Source of the DNA: Hallella multisaccharivorax DSM 17128
GTDB taxonomy: Bacteria; Bacteroidota; Bacteroidia; Bacteroidales; Bacteroidaceae
NCBI RefSeq assembly: GCF_000218235.1
Contig: NZ_GL945017.1
Coordinates: forward strand, 1,943,775-2,007,774
DNA: 64,000 nt
Direction of reading: 5' to 3'
Each line of letters starts with the position of its first letter. Within the stretch, counting starts at the first letter, position 1. Position numbers and translations under genes: made by a program. The notes beneath the pieces are model-generated. The model worked only from the letters and a program-made list of their open reading frames with translations, had not been told where the DNA came from and made no database searches. Shown one piece after another: positions 52,343 to 61,389 of this stretch.

Positions 52343-53968
52343 TTATTTATACCCTTTATTCTGTAGCATGCTGCTATTGAGATCGAGCACTTTTGCAGGA
52401 ATCGGGAACACCGTCGTGTAGCCTGAGGCCTCATTCTCAAGCTGTGGACGAATGTCGTAAGCTTTGTTAAAGAGCCCATACCGTATGAGGTCGTTACGCC
52501 TCCAGCCTTCCCACATCAGCTCCATGCGTCGCTCCCGAAGGATATTGACAAGGGTAGCGGGACGCGACGGCATCCCCACACGGTGGCGAATAGCGTCAAG
52601 GTCGGCCTGTCCGCTCTTCCCATCACGCACGAGAGCCTCAGCGCGCATAAGCAACACATCAGCGTAACGGAAGAGCACAATGTCGTTATCACAGTTCTTA
52701 CCGTCGTTGAAGGCGTGCCGGTCAATCTCATATTTCTTCATCCGCGCCCCAGCGGTACGGATATAAGGTGAGTAAGTGAGGTTTGTGGAAGTGACTTCAA
52801 GTGGATAGTAAACCAGCACGCCACCGCCGTCAAGCGGAATGGTCTTGCCATCTACACGTACTGTATCATAATAGAAGTCCTGATCCCAACGGCTGTCCAG
52901 ACTGTCGGTATGATAACCATACTCGTGTACGGTGGCCAGGGTGGCGCACGTGCCATTTTCCGAAGCCGTACCTACAGCGTCTCCGTGGGCGTAATGGCGC
53001 GAGCGGAAAAGGTTTTGGAACTGCCAGGCATATAGTGTTTTATCCATGGGTATGACGAAAATATTTTCCGTCGATGTTTCATTATGTACGCTGAAATTGG
53101 CTGTCCGGTCAGCCATAAGCCTGTATCCGTCTGCCGTCAGCTTGTCACAGTAGTGGATACACGCCTCCCACGCATTCATTTTCTTGCCTTCAACATCGAT
53201 CACTGCATCGTTTCCAGAGGGGTGCACGTCGTCAGTCCAGTCGTCATCAGCATAAACCGCATAGTTAAGGGCAAGTTTAGCAAGCAGAAAATCAACAACA
53301 GGACGCGTCACTCTACCATAACAATCACTGGGAAGGTTACTCTTTGCGTCCGGCAGAAGTGGCTCCACGTCCTGCAGCTCTTTCATGATGAAGCGATAAG
53401 TGTCTGAACGCTTGCTCTGCGCCACGTTGGTCAGAGACTGTTTCACTGAGATGACCAGGGGAATATTGCCCCACATATCCATTGTGTACCAATAAAACAT
53501 TGCCCTGAAAGCCCGCACTTCAGCCGAATAGGCTGTAAACTCTTGGTCACTAAGGAGCGAGCGGTGGTCCTTGAGGTCAACCAGTGCCTGATTGCAGCGC
53601 ACGATGACATGGTAAAGATAGTTCCAGGTATCATTCAATGCCTGGTCGGAAGAAGTCCAGGTGTGCAGGTAGAGATCCTGCCAGAAGCCCCCATCGTACC
53701 AGTCGCCACCACGGATGGGGATAATGCACTCGTCGGTTGTGAGCGAATTATAATCATACACACCACGGTAAGTGCCTTGCAGCCCCTGGGAGTTCTGCGT
53801 GCCGCCAACATAGTTGTAGAGTAATCCCACGGTATTGTTGAAGAGCGACGAGGCCGAACTGAAAGCCTTTTCACGGTCTATCTGGTCGCGGGGATCCTCT
53901 GAAAGGCACGACGCAAGACCCAAAAGCGCCAGCATGGATATAGCTATAATATTAAATGTGTTTTTCAT
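52343..53968 (-). CDS. SusD/RagB-family nutrient-binding outer-membrane lipoprotein
   Basis: A 541-residue surface lipoprotein that forms the lid of a SusC transporter. Signal and lipobox are LALLGLASCLSEDP. The helical TPR-rich core and the family C-terminus (VLLMRAEALVRDGKSGQADL, RERRMELMWEGWRRNDLIRY) are clear. It lies 43 bases downstream of its SusC partner. The loop region contains several GG and Trp-rich turns (RGGDWYDGGFWQDLY) but no binding specificity can be read. No glycoside hydrolase, sulfatase or regulator accompanies it, so this is not a typical polysaccharide utilization locus; peptide or other uptake is possible. Confidence 0.94.
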   Translation of the reverse strand: MKNTFNIIAISMLALLGLASCLSEDPRDQIDREKAFSSASSLFNNTVGLLYNYVGGTQNSQGLQGTYRGVYDYNSLTTDECIIPIRGGDWYDGGFWQDLYLHTWTSSDQALNDTWNYLYHVIVRCNQALVDLKDHRSLLSDQEFTAYSAEVRAFRAMFYWYTMDMWGNIPLVISVKQSLTNVAQSKRSDTYRFIMKELQDVEPLLPDAKSNLPSDCYGRVTRPVVDFLLAKLALNYAVYADDDWTDDVHPSGNDAVIDVEGKKMNAWEACIHYCDKLTADGYRLMADRTANFSVHNETSTENIFVIPMDKTLYAWQFQNLFRSRHYAHGDAVGTASENGTCATLATVHEYGYHTDSLDSRWDQDFYYDTVRVDGKTIPLDGGGVLVYYPLEVTSTNLTYSPYIRTAGARMKKYEIDRHAFNDGKNCDNDIVLFRYADVLLMRAEALVRDGKSGQADLDAIRHRVGMPSRPATLVNILRERRMELMWEGWRRNDLIRYGLFNKAYDIRPQLENEASGYTTVFPIPAKVLDLNSSMLQNKGYK

Positions 53969-54011
53969 GACAGAAAGATGATGTTTAAAGACCTTAGAGA
54001 ATAGAAGCAGA

Positions 54012-56702
54012 TTAGAACTGTATGCTTACGCCCATCGACCAGGTACGGAAGACGGGATAAGACCGTTTGTCGTCAATGCCAAGGGTACTGGAAACAATAT
54101 AATTATTGATCATTGGTGTGAGCCCGCTATAACCCGTGATGGTGGCAAGGTTATTGACCGACACGGAGAGGCGCATGGAGGAGACGTAGCGGCTCTTGAC
54201 CGGCACGTTCCAACCCACAGTGAGATAGTCAAAGTTGAGGTAATCGCCGCTCTCCAACCAATAGTCAGACACATTCTGGTCCACTATGTTGCGCTGTGGC
54301 GCGCCTTTAAGCACGTTGTAATCAGGGAAACTCGACATATTGGTATATGACAAGGATGTGCCATTGAATATCTTATGTCCGAAGGCTCCGTTCATCTGCA
54401 GCGACACATCAAACGCTTTATATCGGAAACTGATATTGGAGCCGAGTGTCATTTTCGGCGTTGCCTGCCCTGCCACATACCGGTCACCGTTGTCGCTGAG
54501 GTCAATCTTCCTATCATGGTTAAGGTCTTCAAGATCATACATTTTGGAGCCATTGCCCCGGTCTACAATGCCTTTGCAATGAGGTAGATAGAACACACCC
54601 AGCGGCTGTCCTACGATCTGGTAAAGCACATTGGCGTTGCCGCCATGCTGTCCCGCACCATTGAGCGCTCCAATGGCTGTGATATCAGGGGCGGTAAGGT
54701 GGTAACCGTCGTAGTTACCCGAGAGGGAGAGCAGCTTGTTTCGCTGAAATGACATGTTGACATTGATGTTCAGCTCCATTTCTCTGCGCTGCAGGGGCGT
54801 CACACCCAACCCTATCTCGACGCCACTATTACACATGGATCCGATATTGGCGAGCAGTTTGCCGTAGGCGAAGGGCGGGACGGGCACGTCATATTCATAG
54901 AGCATATTGGTGGTCTTGCCGTAATAGTATTCGGCTGTGAGCATGATGCGGTTGTTAAGAAATCCCATGTCCGCACCAATATTCCACGTTGACTTCTTCT
55001 CCCATTTCAAGTCGGGATTGGCATTACGCAAGGAGCCAAGTGTCATTGTTGGCGAACCGTTGATAGGTACCACCCCTTTGGGCCCCACAGTGTTAAGTGT
55101 AGTATAGGACGTGATGGCTCCAAGATTGCCCGTGATACCGTAGCCCGACCTCACTTTCAGCATGGAGACAACAGGCTTGAATGGGCGCATGAAGGGTTCG
55201 TCGCTGGCATTCCAGTTGACCGACACCGACGGGAAAAGCCCCCAACGGTTGTCCTTGGCAACCATTGAGGAACCATCCGCGCGCAATGTGGCAGAAACTG
55301 CATAGCGTTTTAGGAGTGTGTAAGTAGCCGTCATCATACCGGAAGCAAGTGAAGGATCAGTGTAATCGGAGCCCGTGCCACCATAAGGCAGCAACGATCC
55401 AGCAGCAAGATTGTCATAACCGAAATCATTAGAAGTGAATCCTTTCACTGACGTCCAAAAGCCGGTACGCCGTTCTTTCTGATATTCGCCAAGGAGAGAA
55501 GCCGACAACATGTGTATGCCCCAACTGCGATTCCAGTCGAGCGTGGCGTTTGCAAGCCAGCTCTCGCCCTTGTGATCACCCCTCCAGGCCTGCCCTTGAG
55601 CCCATAACCAGGTAGGACAGAACTTTGCGTCTTCGGTAGAACTGTAGCCATAAGAGCCCCGCAAAGTCAGGCTCAGACCACCGCCAAACCGTGCCGTCAT
55701 GTCAAGATGGGTGTCGAAAGTCATGTATTTGGTGTCGTTTTTCTGCAAGAGGATGGTGCGTGGAGGGTTGATTTCCGATGCCTGCCCGTTCTTTGTCCTG
55801 GCATCCCGCGCGATCGTGGGATTCTGCACAGCGGCCGAATAGAACAGCATCTGCTCGTCAAAGATGCCTTGAGTCTTCTGCGAAGAGCCGAAAACGCCAA
55901 AGTTAATGGCCAGAAAATCATTGAAAGCCTTCTGTGTAATGTCAAGTTTAGCCACAAGATTGTTCATGCCACGGTCGTCAATGACAGTGTTATTCTGCGA
56001 GAAGGCCAGCGAAGCACGGTAACTGGAAGCAGTGCCCCCACCACTGAAAGCAACATGATGGTTCTGCACAAAACCCGTCCGCAAGATGGAATTTCGGAAG
56101 TTAGTGTCGTAGCCGTCGTCGCGGTAAGCCAATCCGAGGCTCTTTGCCGTCGCTACATATTCAGCAGCAGAGAGCATCTCAATGTTCTTATAGACAGTCT
56201 CCATTCCCCATGAACCATCGTAGGAGATATGGAAAGCGGCTCCCGTGCCCTTCCTGGTTGTCACCTCGATGACTCCAGAAGCGCCTCGTGAACCATACTG
56301 CGCGGTCTCAGCCGCATTTCGCAAGATGGCAAAACTCTCAATATCGGAAGGATATATAGTGGAAAGCGTAGAGAGATCGGAATAGACTCCGTCAATAATG
56401 ATGAGCGGATCGTTGCCACCCGTGAGTGAAGTCGTGCCGCGCACACGCACCGAAGAAAGCTGCGCCATCCGATCCTCACCATTGGAAATATTCACACCCG
56501 CTATCTGTCCGCTGATGGCGGAAAGCGGATTAGTGACGAGTCCCTTGTTCATGCGCTTCTGGCTGATGACATCCACGGATCCGTTCTCAATACCGATGCC
56601 TTTGATGTTAAGACTGTCGGGGCTGAAAGTATTGCCTTTCTGTGCATGCGCTGTGTATGCACAACATATAATAATGTATAAGGACAACCGTCGGGTTTTC
56701 AT
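54012..56702 (-). CDS. SusC/RagA-family TonB-linked outer-membrane protein, short N-terminus
   Basis: An 896-residue TonB-dependent transporter. After a signal (MKTRRLSLYIIICCAYTAHA) the plug domain begins almost at once (NPLSAISGQIAGVNIS, SSVRVRGTTSLTGGNDPLII, YGSRGASGVIEVTTRKG). The 22-strand barrel follows, with SusC landmarks such as GLFPSVSVNWNASDEPF and the end FRTWSMGVSIQF. The carboxypeptidase-regulatory-like domain that normally precedes the plug is missing. In its place is a 40-residue stretch (SLNIKGIGIENGSVDVISQK). A TATTTTTG -7 element lies on the minus strand at 56736-56729. Confidence 0.95.
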   Translation of the reverse strand: MKTRRLSLYIIICCAYTAHAQKGNTFSPDSLNIKGIGIENGSVDVISQKRMNKGLVTNPLSAISGQIAGVNISNGEDRMAQLSSVRVRGTTSLTGGNDPLIIIDGVYSDLSTLSTIYPSDIESFAILRNAAETAQYGSRGASGVIEVTTRKGTGAAFHISYDGSWGMETVYKNIEMLSAAEYVATAKSLGLAYRDDGYDTNFRNSILRTGFVQNHHVAFSGGGTASSYRASLAFSQNNTVIDDRGMNNLVAKLDITQKAFNDFLAINFGVFGSSQKTQGIFDEQMLFYSAAVQNPTIARDARTKNGQASEINPPRTILLQKNDTKYMTFDTHLDMTARFGGGLSLTLRGSYGYSSTEDAKFCPTWLWAQGQAWRGDHKGESWLANATLDWNRSWGIHMLSASLLGEYQKERRTGFWTSVKGFTSNDFGYDNLAAGSLLPYGGTGSDYTDPSLASGMMTATYTLLKRYAVSATLRADGSSMVAKDNRWGLFPSVSVNWNASDEPFMRPFKPVVSMLKVRSGYGITGNLGAITSYTTLNTVGPKGVVPINGSPTMTLGSLRNANPDLKWEKKSTWNIGADMGFLNNRIMLTAEYYYGKTTNMLYEYDVPVPPFAYGKLLANIGSMCNSGVEIGLGVTPLQRREMELNINVNMSFQRNKLLSLSGNYDGYHLTAPDITAIGALNGAGQHGGNANVLYQIVGQPLGVFYLPHCKGIVDRGNGSKMYDLEDLNHDRKIDLSDNGDRYVAGQATPKMTLGSNISFRYKAFDVSLQMNGAFGHKIFNGTSLSYTNMSSFPDYNVLKGAPQRNIVDQNVSDYWLESGDYLNFDYLTVGWNVPVKSRYVSSMRLSVSVNNLATITGYSGLTPMINNYIVSSTLGIDDKRSYPVFRTWSMGVSIQF

Positions 56703-56805
56703 AGAAATGACGTTTATGGTTTATTTGGCAAAAATAAGCATTTTTATTCAGAGCTACAAGGATAAGATCCCATTTTTTTTGAGAAGCCTGATGAACCTGT
56801 AAGAA

Positions 56806-56841
56806 AAGAGAGCCGCACACCATTGGGCGTGCGGCTCTCTT
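56806..56841 (-). terminator. Terminator of the gpx-trxB operon
   Basis: A perfect 13-bp stem (AAGAGAGCCGCAC / GTGCGGCTCTCTT) with a 10-base loop, followed on the minus strand by TTCTTAC. It lies 18 bases after the trxB stop. Confidence 0.85.
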
Positions 56842-56858
56842 CTGTTGAGTGGCCTGTT

Positions 56859-57788
56859 CTATTTTGAGAGGTACCTCTCTGCCTCGATAGCGGCCTTACA
56901 GCCACTTCCCGCTGCCACGATGGCCTGGCGGTAGGTCGAGTCGGCACAGTCGCCGGCAGCAAAGACGCCCTCCACGCTCGTGCGCGGCGTGTCGCCCTCT
57001 ACCTTGATGTAGCCAACGCTGTCCATGTCGAGTTTCCCACGGAAGATATCAGTGTTAGGTTTATGCCCGATGGCCAGGAAAAAGCCGTCAATGGGCAAGT
57101 CATACTTCTTCTCGTCGGCCTCACCCTTGCGCCATACCAGGTGGGCGCCCTCCACGCCATTCTCTCCATAGAGTCCGAGGGTATTGGTCTCGTAGAGAAT
57201 CTCAATCTTCGGATTGTCTTCCACGCGCTTCTTCATGATCTCAGTGGCACGGAGATAGGGCTTACGCACAATCATGTAGACTTTACTTGCCAGTCCGGCA
57301 AGATAAGTTGCCTCCTCGCAGGCCGTGTCGCCGCCGCCCACGACGGCCACCACTTTCTTGCGGTAGAAGAAGCCGTCGCATGTGGCGCAGGCTGACACTC
57401 CCTGTCCGTTATACTTCTGTTCATCGGGCAGTCCGAGGTATTTGGCTGAGGCACCGGTAGCAATAATGACCGTATCGGCCTCAATCTTGCCACCGCTATC
57501 GATAGTCACCACATAGGGCTTCTTCGACAGATCCACATCAGTAACGATGCCATCGCGCACGTCAGCGCCGAATCGCTCGGCCTGCTGGCGCAGATCCATC
57601 ATCATCTGGTTGGCATCCACACCCTTGGGATAGCCGGGGAAGTTTTCCACAATAGTGGTCTGCGTGAGCTGTCCACCCACTTGCAGGCCAGTGTATTCTA
57701 TGGGGCTGAGGTTGGCCCGCCCAGCATAGAGAGCAGCAGTATAGCCCGCAGGGCCACTGCCAATGATCAGGCATTTTGTCTTTTCCAT
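56859..57788 (-). CDS. trxB: Thioredoxin-disulfide reductase
   Basis: TrxB passes electrons from NADPH through FAD to thioredoxin. The 309-residue protein shows the FAD fold (IIGSGPAGYTAALYAGRANL), the redox-active pair in SACATCDGFF (near residue 135), the NADPH fold (VVAVVGGGDTACEEATYLA) and the C-terminal GVFAAGDCADSTYRQAIVAA. It lies 20 bases after the glutathione-peroxidase gene. Most bacterial proteins of that family use thioredoxin as reductant, so the pair makes a self-contained peroxide-reduction module. Confidence 0.98.
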   Translation of the reverse strand: MEKTKCLIIGSGPAGYTAALYAGRANLSPIEYTGLQVGGQLTQTTIVENFPGYPKGVDANQMMMDLRQQAERFGADVRDGIVTDVDLSKKPYVVTIDSGGKIEADTVIIATGASAKYLGLPDEQKYNGQGVSACATCDGFFYRKKVVAVVGGGDTACEEATYLAGLASKVYMIVRKPYLRATEIMKKRVEDNPKIEILYETNTLGLYGENGVEGAHLVWRKGEADEKKYDLPIDGFFLAIGHKPNTDIFRGKLDMDSVGYIKVEGDTPRTSVEGVFAAGDCADSTYRQAIVAAGSGCKAAIEAERYLSK

Positions 57789-57808
57789 AAGAGATAGATG
57801 TAATTGAA

Positions 57809-58360
57809 TTACTTGAGCAATTCCTCAATATCAGCAGCGATGTGCTCTATTTTCTCCGTGGGCTCATAGCGTTTCACCACCTGTCCCTTCTTGTTGACGA
57901 GAAATTTAGTGAAATTCCACTTGATGTCAGCCTTTTCCTTGTAGTCGGGATCGGCTTCCGAGAGCATCTTATCAAGTATGGGATAGATGGGATGCGTCTC
58001 GTCCCAGCCGGCGAATCCTTTCTGCTCCTTGAGAAATTTGTAGAGCGGATCGGCCTCCTCGCCGTTGACCTTCAGCTTTTTGAACTGCGGAAACTCCGTG
58101 CCATAGGTAAGCTTACAAAAATCGTGGATGCTCTCATCAGTACCCGGAGCCTGCTGCCCGAACTGATTACAAGGGAAGTCAAGTATCTCGAAACCTTGGG
58201 CATGATACTTCTTATAGAGACTCTCCAGCTCCTCATATTGTGGAGTGAATCCACATTTGGTGGCCGTGTTGACGATGAGCAGCACCTCATTGGCATACTC
58301 CTGAAGGGATACATCCTTACCTTTGCGGTCTTTCACAGAGAATTCATAAACAGTTCTCAT
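57809..58360 (-). CDS. Glutathione peroxidase-family thiol peroxidase
   Basis: A 183-residue cytoplasmic peroxidase. The peroxidatic cysteine is Cys36 in NTATKCGFTPQY (cysteine, not selenocysteine). The second block LDFPCNQFGQQAPG holds the conserved glutamine and a likely resolving cysteine, and WNFTKFLV holds the conserved Trp-Asn. I start it at the ATG at 58360 (MRTVYEFSVK); the frame is open upstream but that stretch holds the -7 element TAAGTTTG (58418-58411). It is cotranscribed with trxB, so thioredoxin is the likely reductant. Confidence 0.95.
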   Translation of the reverse strand: MRTVYEFSVKDRKGKDVSLQEYANEVLLIVNTATKCGFTPQYEELESLYKKYHAQGFEILDFPCNQFGQQAPGTDESIHDFCKLTYGTEFPQFKKLKVNGEEADPLYKFLKEQKGFAGWDETHPIYPILDKMLSEADPDYKEKADIKWNFTKFLVNKKGQVVKRYEPTEKIEHIAADIEELLK

Positions 58361-58492
58361 TTTCTTATTCTTGTACTTTGAATGATAATTGATGATAATA
58401 ATCTTGGCTGCAAACTTACAAAAAAAATGCCACAACTTCATTATGACTTGATAATTTTTAGGGATTTTCCCAAGAGTAATAGGAAAATCATC

Positions 58493-58523
58493 TTTCAATC
58501 ATGATTTATTTCGCCTATCTTTG
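58493..58523 (+). promoter_or_regulatory. Promoter of the acidic lipoprotein gene
   Basis: TTTC (58493-58496, one base off TTTG), a 19-base spacer and TATCTTTG (58516-58523) match the Bacteroidetes consensus. The start codon follows 28 bases later. Confidence 0.6.
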
Positions 58524-58550
58524 CAGTAGAAAACATAAAAAAAGAATATT

Positions 58551-59231
58551 ATGAAAAAGATGTTATCCTTGATGGCAGCTGCCTTGGTTATAGCGGCTCC
58601 CACATTGCTCACAAGCTGTGACGATGATCCCTTTTACGACAATTATTACGACAACTGGGGGTGGAACGATGACTACTACGACGGCAGCAGCAGCTGGTAT
58701 GACGAGAATAACGGCAATACGCTCGATGATGAGGCCGATGTGCTGCAAGGCGAATGGGACGGCAAAATGGCATACACCAACAGCGACAACGGTGAGGTGA
58801 ATTATTTCAATGCCAATATGACATTCGTTCGCAACAGCTCCGACGCGCTTAAGGGCACGGGGACAGAAGTTGACTACCATACCGACAACAACGGTAAAGT
58901 GACCGATCGGCAGACGCTAAAGTTCAACTGGTACATCAGCAATAATGGCAACATCCACGTAAAGTATCTCACGCAGAACCAGACGGCTTTTGTCATGGAT
59001 GCCTCTGCCTCCAAGCGAGGCTTCTCGCTCCATGAGAGAACCGGCAGGTTCAGCGGCTTCATGATCGGCACCAATACCAAGGACATGATCCAGTTCGATC
59101 TCTACCGTGTGCAGAACAACGACGCCAAGAAGCTCGTCTCCACACGGGCAGCAAAGGCAGCGCTTACTTTCGGAAAGGCTACGCCCACAGCTGTTACGGC
59201 CGGCAAGGCAGCACTCACCGACCGCAGGTGA
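58551..59231 (+). CDS. Acidic Asp/Tyr-rich lipoprotein, hypothetical
   Basis: A 226-residue protein with signal and lipobox (PTLLTSCDDDPF). Right after the cysteine comes a low-complexity stretch of Asp, Tyr, Asn, Trp and Ser (about residues 24-60). This may keep it surface-exposed, since acidic residues after the lipid cysteine act as surface-export signals in Bacteroidetes. The rest shows strands typical of lipocalin-like DUFs (LQGEWDGKMAYTNSDNGEV, TLKFNWYISNNGNIHVKYL). The C-terminus is Ala/Thr/Lys-rich. It diverges from gpx and stands alone; the function is unknown. Confidence 0.78.
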   Translation: MKKMLSLMAAALVIAAPTLLTSCDDDPFYDNYYDNWGWNDDYYDGSSSWYDENNGNTLDDEADVLQGEWDGKMAYTNSDNGEVNYFNANMTFVRNSSDALKGTGTEVDYHTDNNGKVTDRQTLKFNWYISNNGNIHVKYLTQNQTAFVMDASASKRGFSLHERTGRFSGFMIGTNTKDMIQFDLYRVQNNDAKKLVSTRAAKAALTFGKATPTAVTAGKAALTDRR

Positions 59232-59232
59232 A

Positions 59233-59298
59233 TACCCGTCAAACGTCTACGCTGTTATCGCATTGCCTTTACACCGTAATCGCATTGCCTTTACATCG
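59233..59298. repeat. 22-bp array at the edge of element B
   Basis: Two clear 22-base units (59255-59276 and 59277-59298) of the TAATCGCATTGCC / TTTACACCG type, plus a degenerate unit before them. The array starts right after the lipoprotein stop and runs straight into the end of element B. Confidence 0.88.
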
Positions 59299-59421
59299 TA
59301 AGATGATTTCTAAAACATATCTAATTGAGAAAGAAGAAGTTACCTTGTGATACAAACTAAACAGGTAACGATTTGGAAACGAGCGAAGTGCTTTCTGTCG
59401 CATGTTTCTACATCAACAAAG

Positions 59422-59475
59422 AACGCTTGTTATTCTGTTTGCAAAGATAATCATTTGCTTTGAATAACAAGCGTT
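59422..59475. terminator. Conserved hairpin behind the relaxase gene (copy B)
   Basis: The same 14-bp stem as in copy A (AACGCTTGTTATTC / GAATAACAAGCGTT) lies here in inverted orientation, 68 bases past the relaxase stop. Conservation in both copies supports a function in termination or at the element end. Confidence 0.65.
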
Positions 59476-59543
59476 TTTGATAAGATTTTCGCTCTTTTAC
59501 TTCATCCTTGAGTTTTTGAGCGATTGGAAATAGATAGGAGCTG

Positions 59544-60623
59544 TTATATACTTCTTCCTCGCTTCTTCTTTTTCTTGATTTGGTTCCTAAGTTTATGTTG
59601 CCATGCCATCTCGGCATAATCATCACCATGTGTCTGTGGATTGATAAGTCCACCTGCTCCCAAAATTATTTCTTCGGCGGCATTCAAGGCGGCGCCTGCT
59701 ACATTGCCTACGGCTTGTGCAATAGATGAACTTTCGTTTGCTTTTGTAGGTGGTATGTATGAACGACTGGGAGGAACAAGTTGATAGCCTGTGTCTGATT
59801 GAACTTTATTCTTTGTAGTCTTATCTGCTATTGTGTGAGCTTTTATTATCGTCTCCTTTGTTTCGGCTTTATTGGCTATCTCAAAGTTCTTCTGCAAAGA
59901 ACGGTAGCCGAACTCCCTACCGATTTCGGAAGCCTTGAAGCTTTGTCCATTGAAGGAGAACTTCAAACCATATACTTTGCCCTGCTTGTTCTTCATGCGC
60001 TCTATGGCGATGTCGTTCTTATTTAGGTCGTAAAGAAACATTGAATGCCCTGTGATGCCTTTTCCTTTATACTTTTCAAGCAAGGTGTAGCAAATCTTTT
60101 GTACCTGCTGCTTCGTTTGCTCTCTCGTAGGATTGGATTTTGCTTTCTGATACATCCTTTCAGCCTTTACTTCCTTTGCAATGGTCAAGCCTTTAGAGCG
60201 ACTTATTTCCTCCGCCACTCTTGCAGCCCTGTTGCTTACAAAAGTGGTGTCATAGACCTCCCCATACAGGCTGATGCGGTTGGCAATGATATGGATATGC
60301 CTGTTATCGGTGTCCTTGTGCGTTACTGCTACCCATTGGTGGTTGTCAAGTCCCATTTGTTTGGCAAACAGATGGGCTATCCGCATGAGTTCAGATACGG
60401 GTAGTTTCTTCTCATCCTGAGGTGCTATACCGATTTCAATGCGGAGGAACTTGTTTCTGCAACGACTGTTATAATCGCTGACCACTTTCATTTCCTCATA
60501 GATTGCTTTCGGTTCTCTGCTGCAAAGATTGTGAAAGGCAAGCCGACTACCAAGCTTGCCCTCCCGAAAAATATACTCCAGCGCATTGCTGCCGTGCGCT
60601 ATTGCCTTACATTTTCCTATCAT
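59544..60623 (-). CDS. Relaxase/mobilization nuclease, copy B
   Basis: A 359-residue relaxase with the same motifs as copy A (HKDTDNRHIHIIANRI; start MIGKCKAIAHGSNALEYIF; basic end). Differences cluster in the middle (for example KNDIAIERMKNKQGK against KSGVTIERLKNKQGK), while the metal site and the C-terminus are identical. It could therefore act on the oriT of either element. It overlaps mobC by 17 bases and ends before the conserved hairpin. Confidence 0.93.
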   Translation of the reverse strand: MIGKCKAIAHGSNALEYIFREGKLGSRLAFHNLCSREPKAIYEEMKVVSDYNSRCRNKFLRIEIGIAPQDEKKLPVSELMRIAHLFAKQMGLDNHQWVAVTHKDTDNRHIHIIANRISLYGEVYDTTFVSNRAARVAEEISRSKGLTIAKEVKAERMYQKAKSNPTREQTKQQVQKICYTLLEKYKGKGITGHSMFLYDLNKNDIAIERMKNKQGKVYGLKFSFNGQSFKASEIGREFGYRSLQKNFEIANKAETKETIIKAHTIADKTTKNKVQSDTGYQLVPPSRSYIPPTKANESSSIAQAVGNVAGAALNAAEEIILGAGGLINPQTHGDDYAEMAWQHKLRNQIKKKKKRGRSI

Positions 60624-61038
60624 TTCTTGTTAGATTTAAGACCTTATATACCTCATCGTCCACACGAAAATGCGGGTCGTAAAATCGCTTAAATGCTTCT
60701 TTGGCACATAGCGAAAGGTTCTGTGTGATATGTACCCATCTCTCATCCTTGACTTTAATAAGGTTGGAAATCTGCCCATAGAACCTGCCCGTATGCTGGA
60801 GAATGGCAATGGCTTCTCCCTCATTGTCCGTCATCTTAGGAATGGCAACCACTTCTCCATTAAGGAGTATTTCACGGCAGTAGTCTGAGAACTTCCGTCT
60901 TGTGCTTTCCGCCTTTGACTTGATGCGCTGCTTTTCCTCTAAGGTGCATCTTACCTTGATGAACTCCGTCTTGTTCATCCTCGCTTCTTCTTTACCTCGT
61001 TGCTGCCATTTGGCAGTTCTGCTATCATATCTGTTCAT
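60607..61038 (-). CDS. mobC: MobC-like mobilization accessory protein, copy B
   Basis: A 143-residue ribbon-helix-helix protein nearly identical to copy A from TEFIKVRCTLEEKQRIKS on; changes lie mainly in the first 20 residues and near VVAIPKMTDNEGEAIAIL. It probably binds the candidate oriT just upstream and works with the overlapping relaxase gene. Confidence 0.88.
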   Translation of the reverse strand: MNRYDSRTAKWQQRGKEEARMNKTEFIKVRCTLEEKQRIKSKAESTRRKFSDYCREILLNGEVVAIPKMTDNEGEAIAILQHTGRFYGQISNLIKVKDERWVHITQNLSLCAKEAFKRFYDPHFRVDDEVYKVLNLTRNDRKM

Positions 61039-61085
61039 ATAAAAGTCCTCTTTTCTTTGTTTTCAATCTTGCTTAATTTCCGAAC

Positions 61086-61187
61086 GCTGACCGATGAGAA
61101 CGGAGTGATTACGGTCTAATCTCCCCGATAACCGAACGAGGGGAGCAAGCGCAGTTTGTGGGTACAAACTGACGTCTTGCAATGTCA
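61086..61187 (-). other. Candidate oriT, copy B
   Basis: On the minus strand this gene-free segment repeats copy A: GACATTGCAAGACGTCAG, the 8-bp hairpin (61152-61159 with 61164-61171, loop of 4), CTTGCTCCCC, GGGGAGATTAGACCGTAAT and CTCCGTTCTCATCGGTCAG. Conservation of this block while the flanking sequence differs supports a cis-acting role. Confidence 0.6.
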
Positions 61188-61319
61188 GCTAACGAAACGT
61201 TTACGCATAAAGCGTTTTGTCGTCCAAAAATGAATGCTATGCATTCAGAAGATTAACTGTGTTCGTGGCATTCCCATCGTTCAATGTGTTCAGTAAAAAT
61301 CTATTGTTGGTACTACCCT

Positions 61320-61381
61320 AAAACGGTCGAGGATTTTGAGTGAAAGGGACATCCTTTTACTCGATAGTCCTTGACCGTTTT
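61320..61381 (-). terminator. Nested terminator behind DUF3408 (copy B)
   Basis: An outer 14-bp stem with one mismatch (AAAACGGTCGAGGA / TCCTTGACCGTTTT) encloses an inner 10-bp stem (GAGTGAAAGG / CCTTTTACTC). It lies 9 bases after the DUF3408 stop. Copy A has an unrelated hairpin at the same place, so the function but not the sequence is kept. Confidence 0.75.
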
Positions 61382-61389
61382 TCTGTTGT

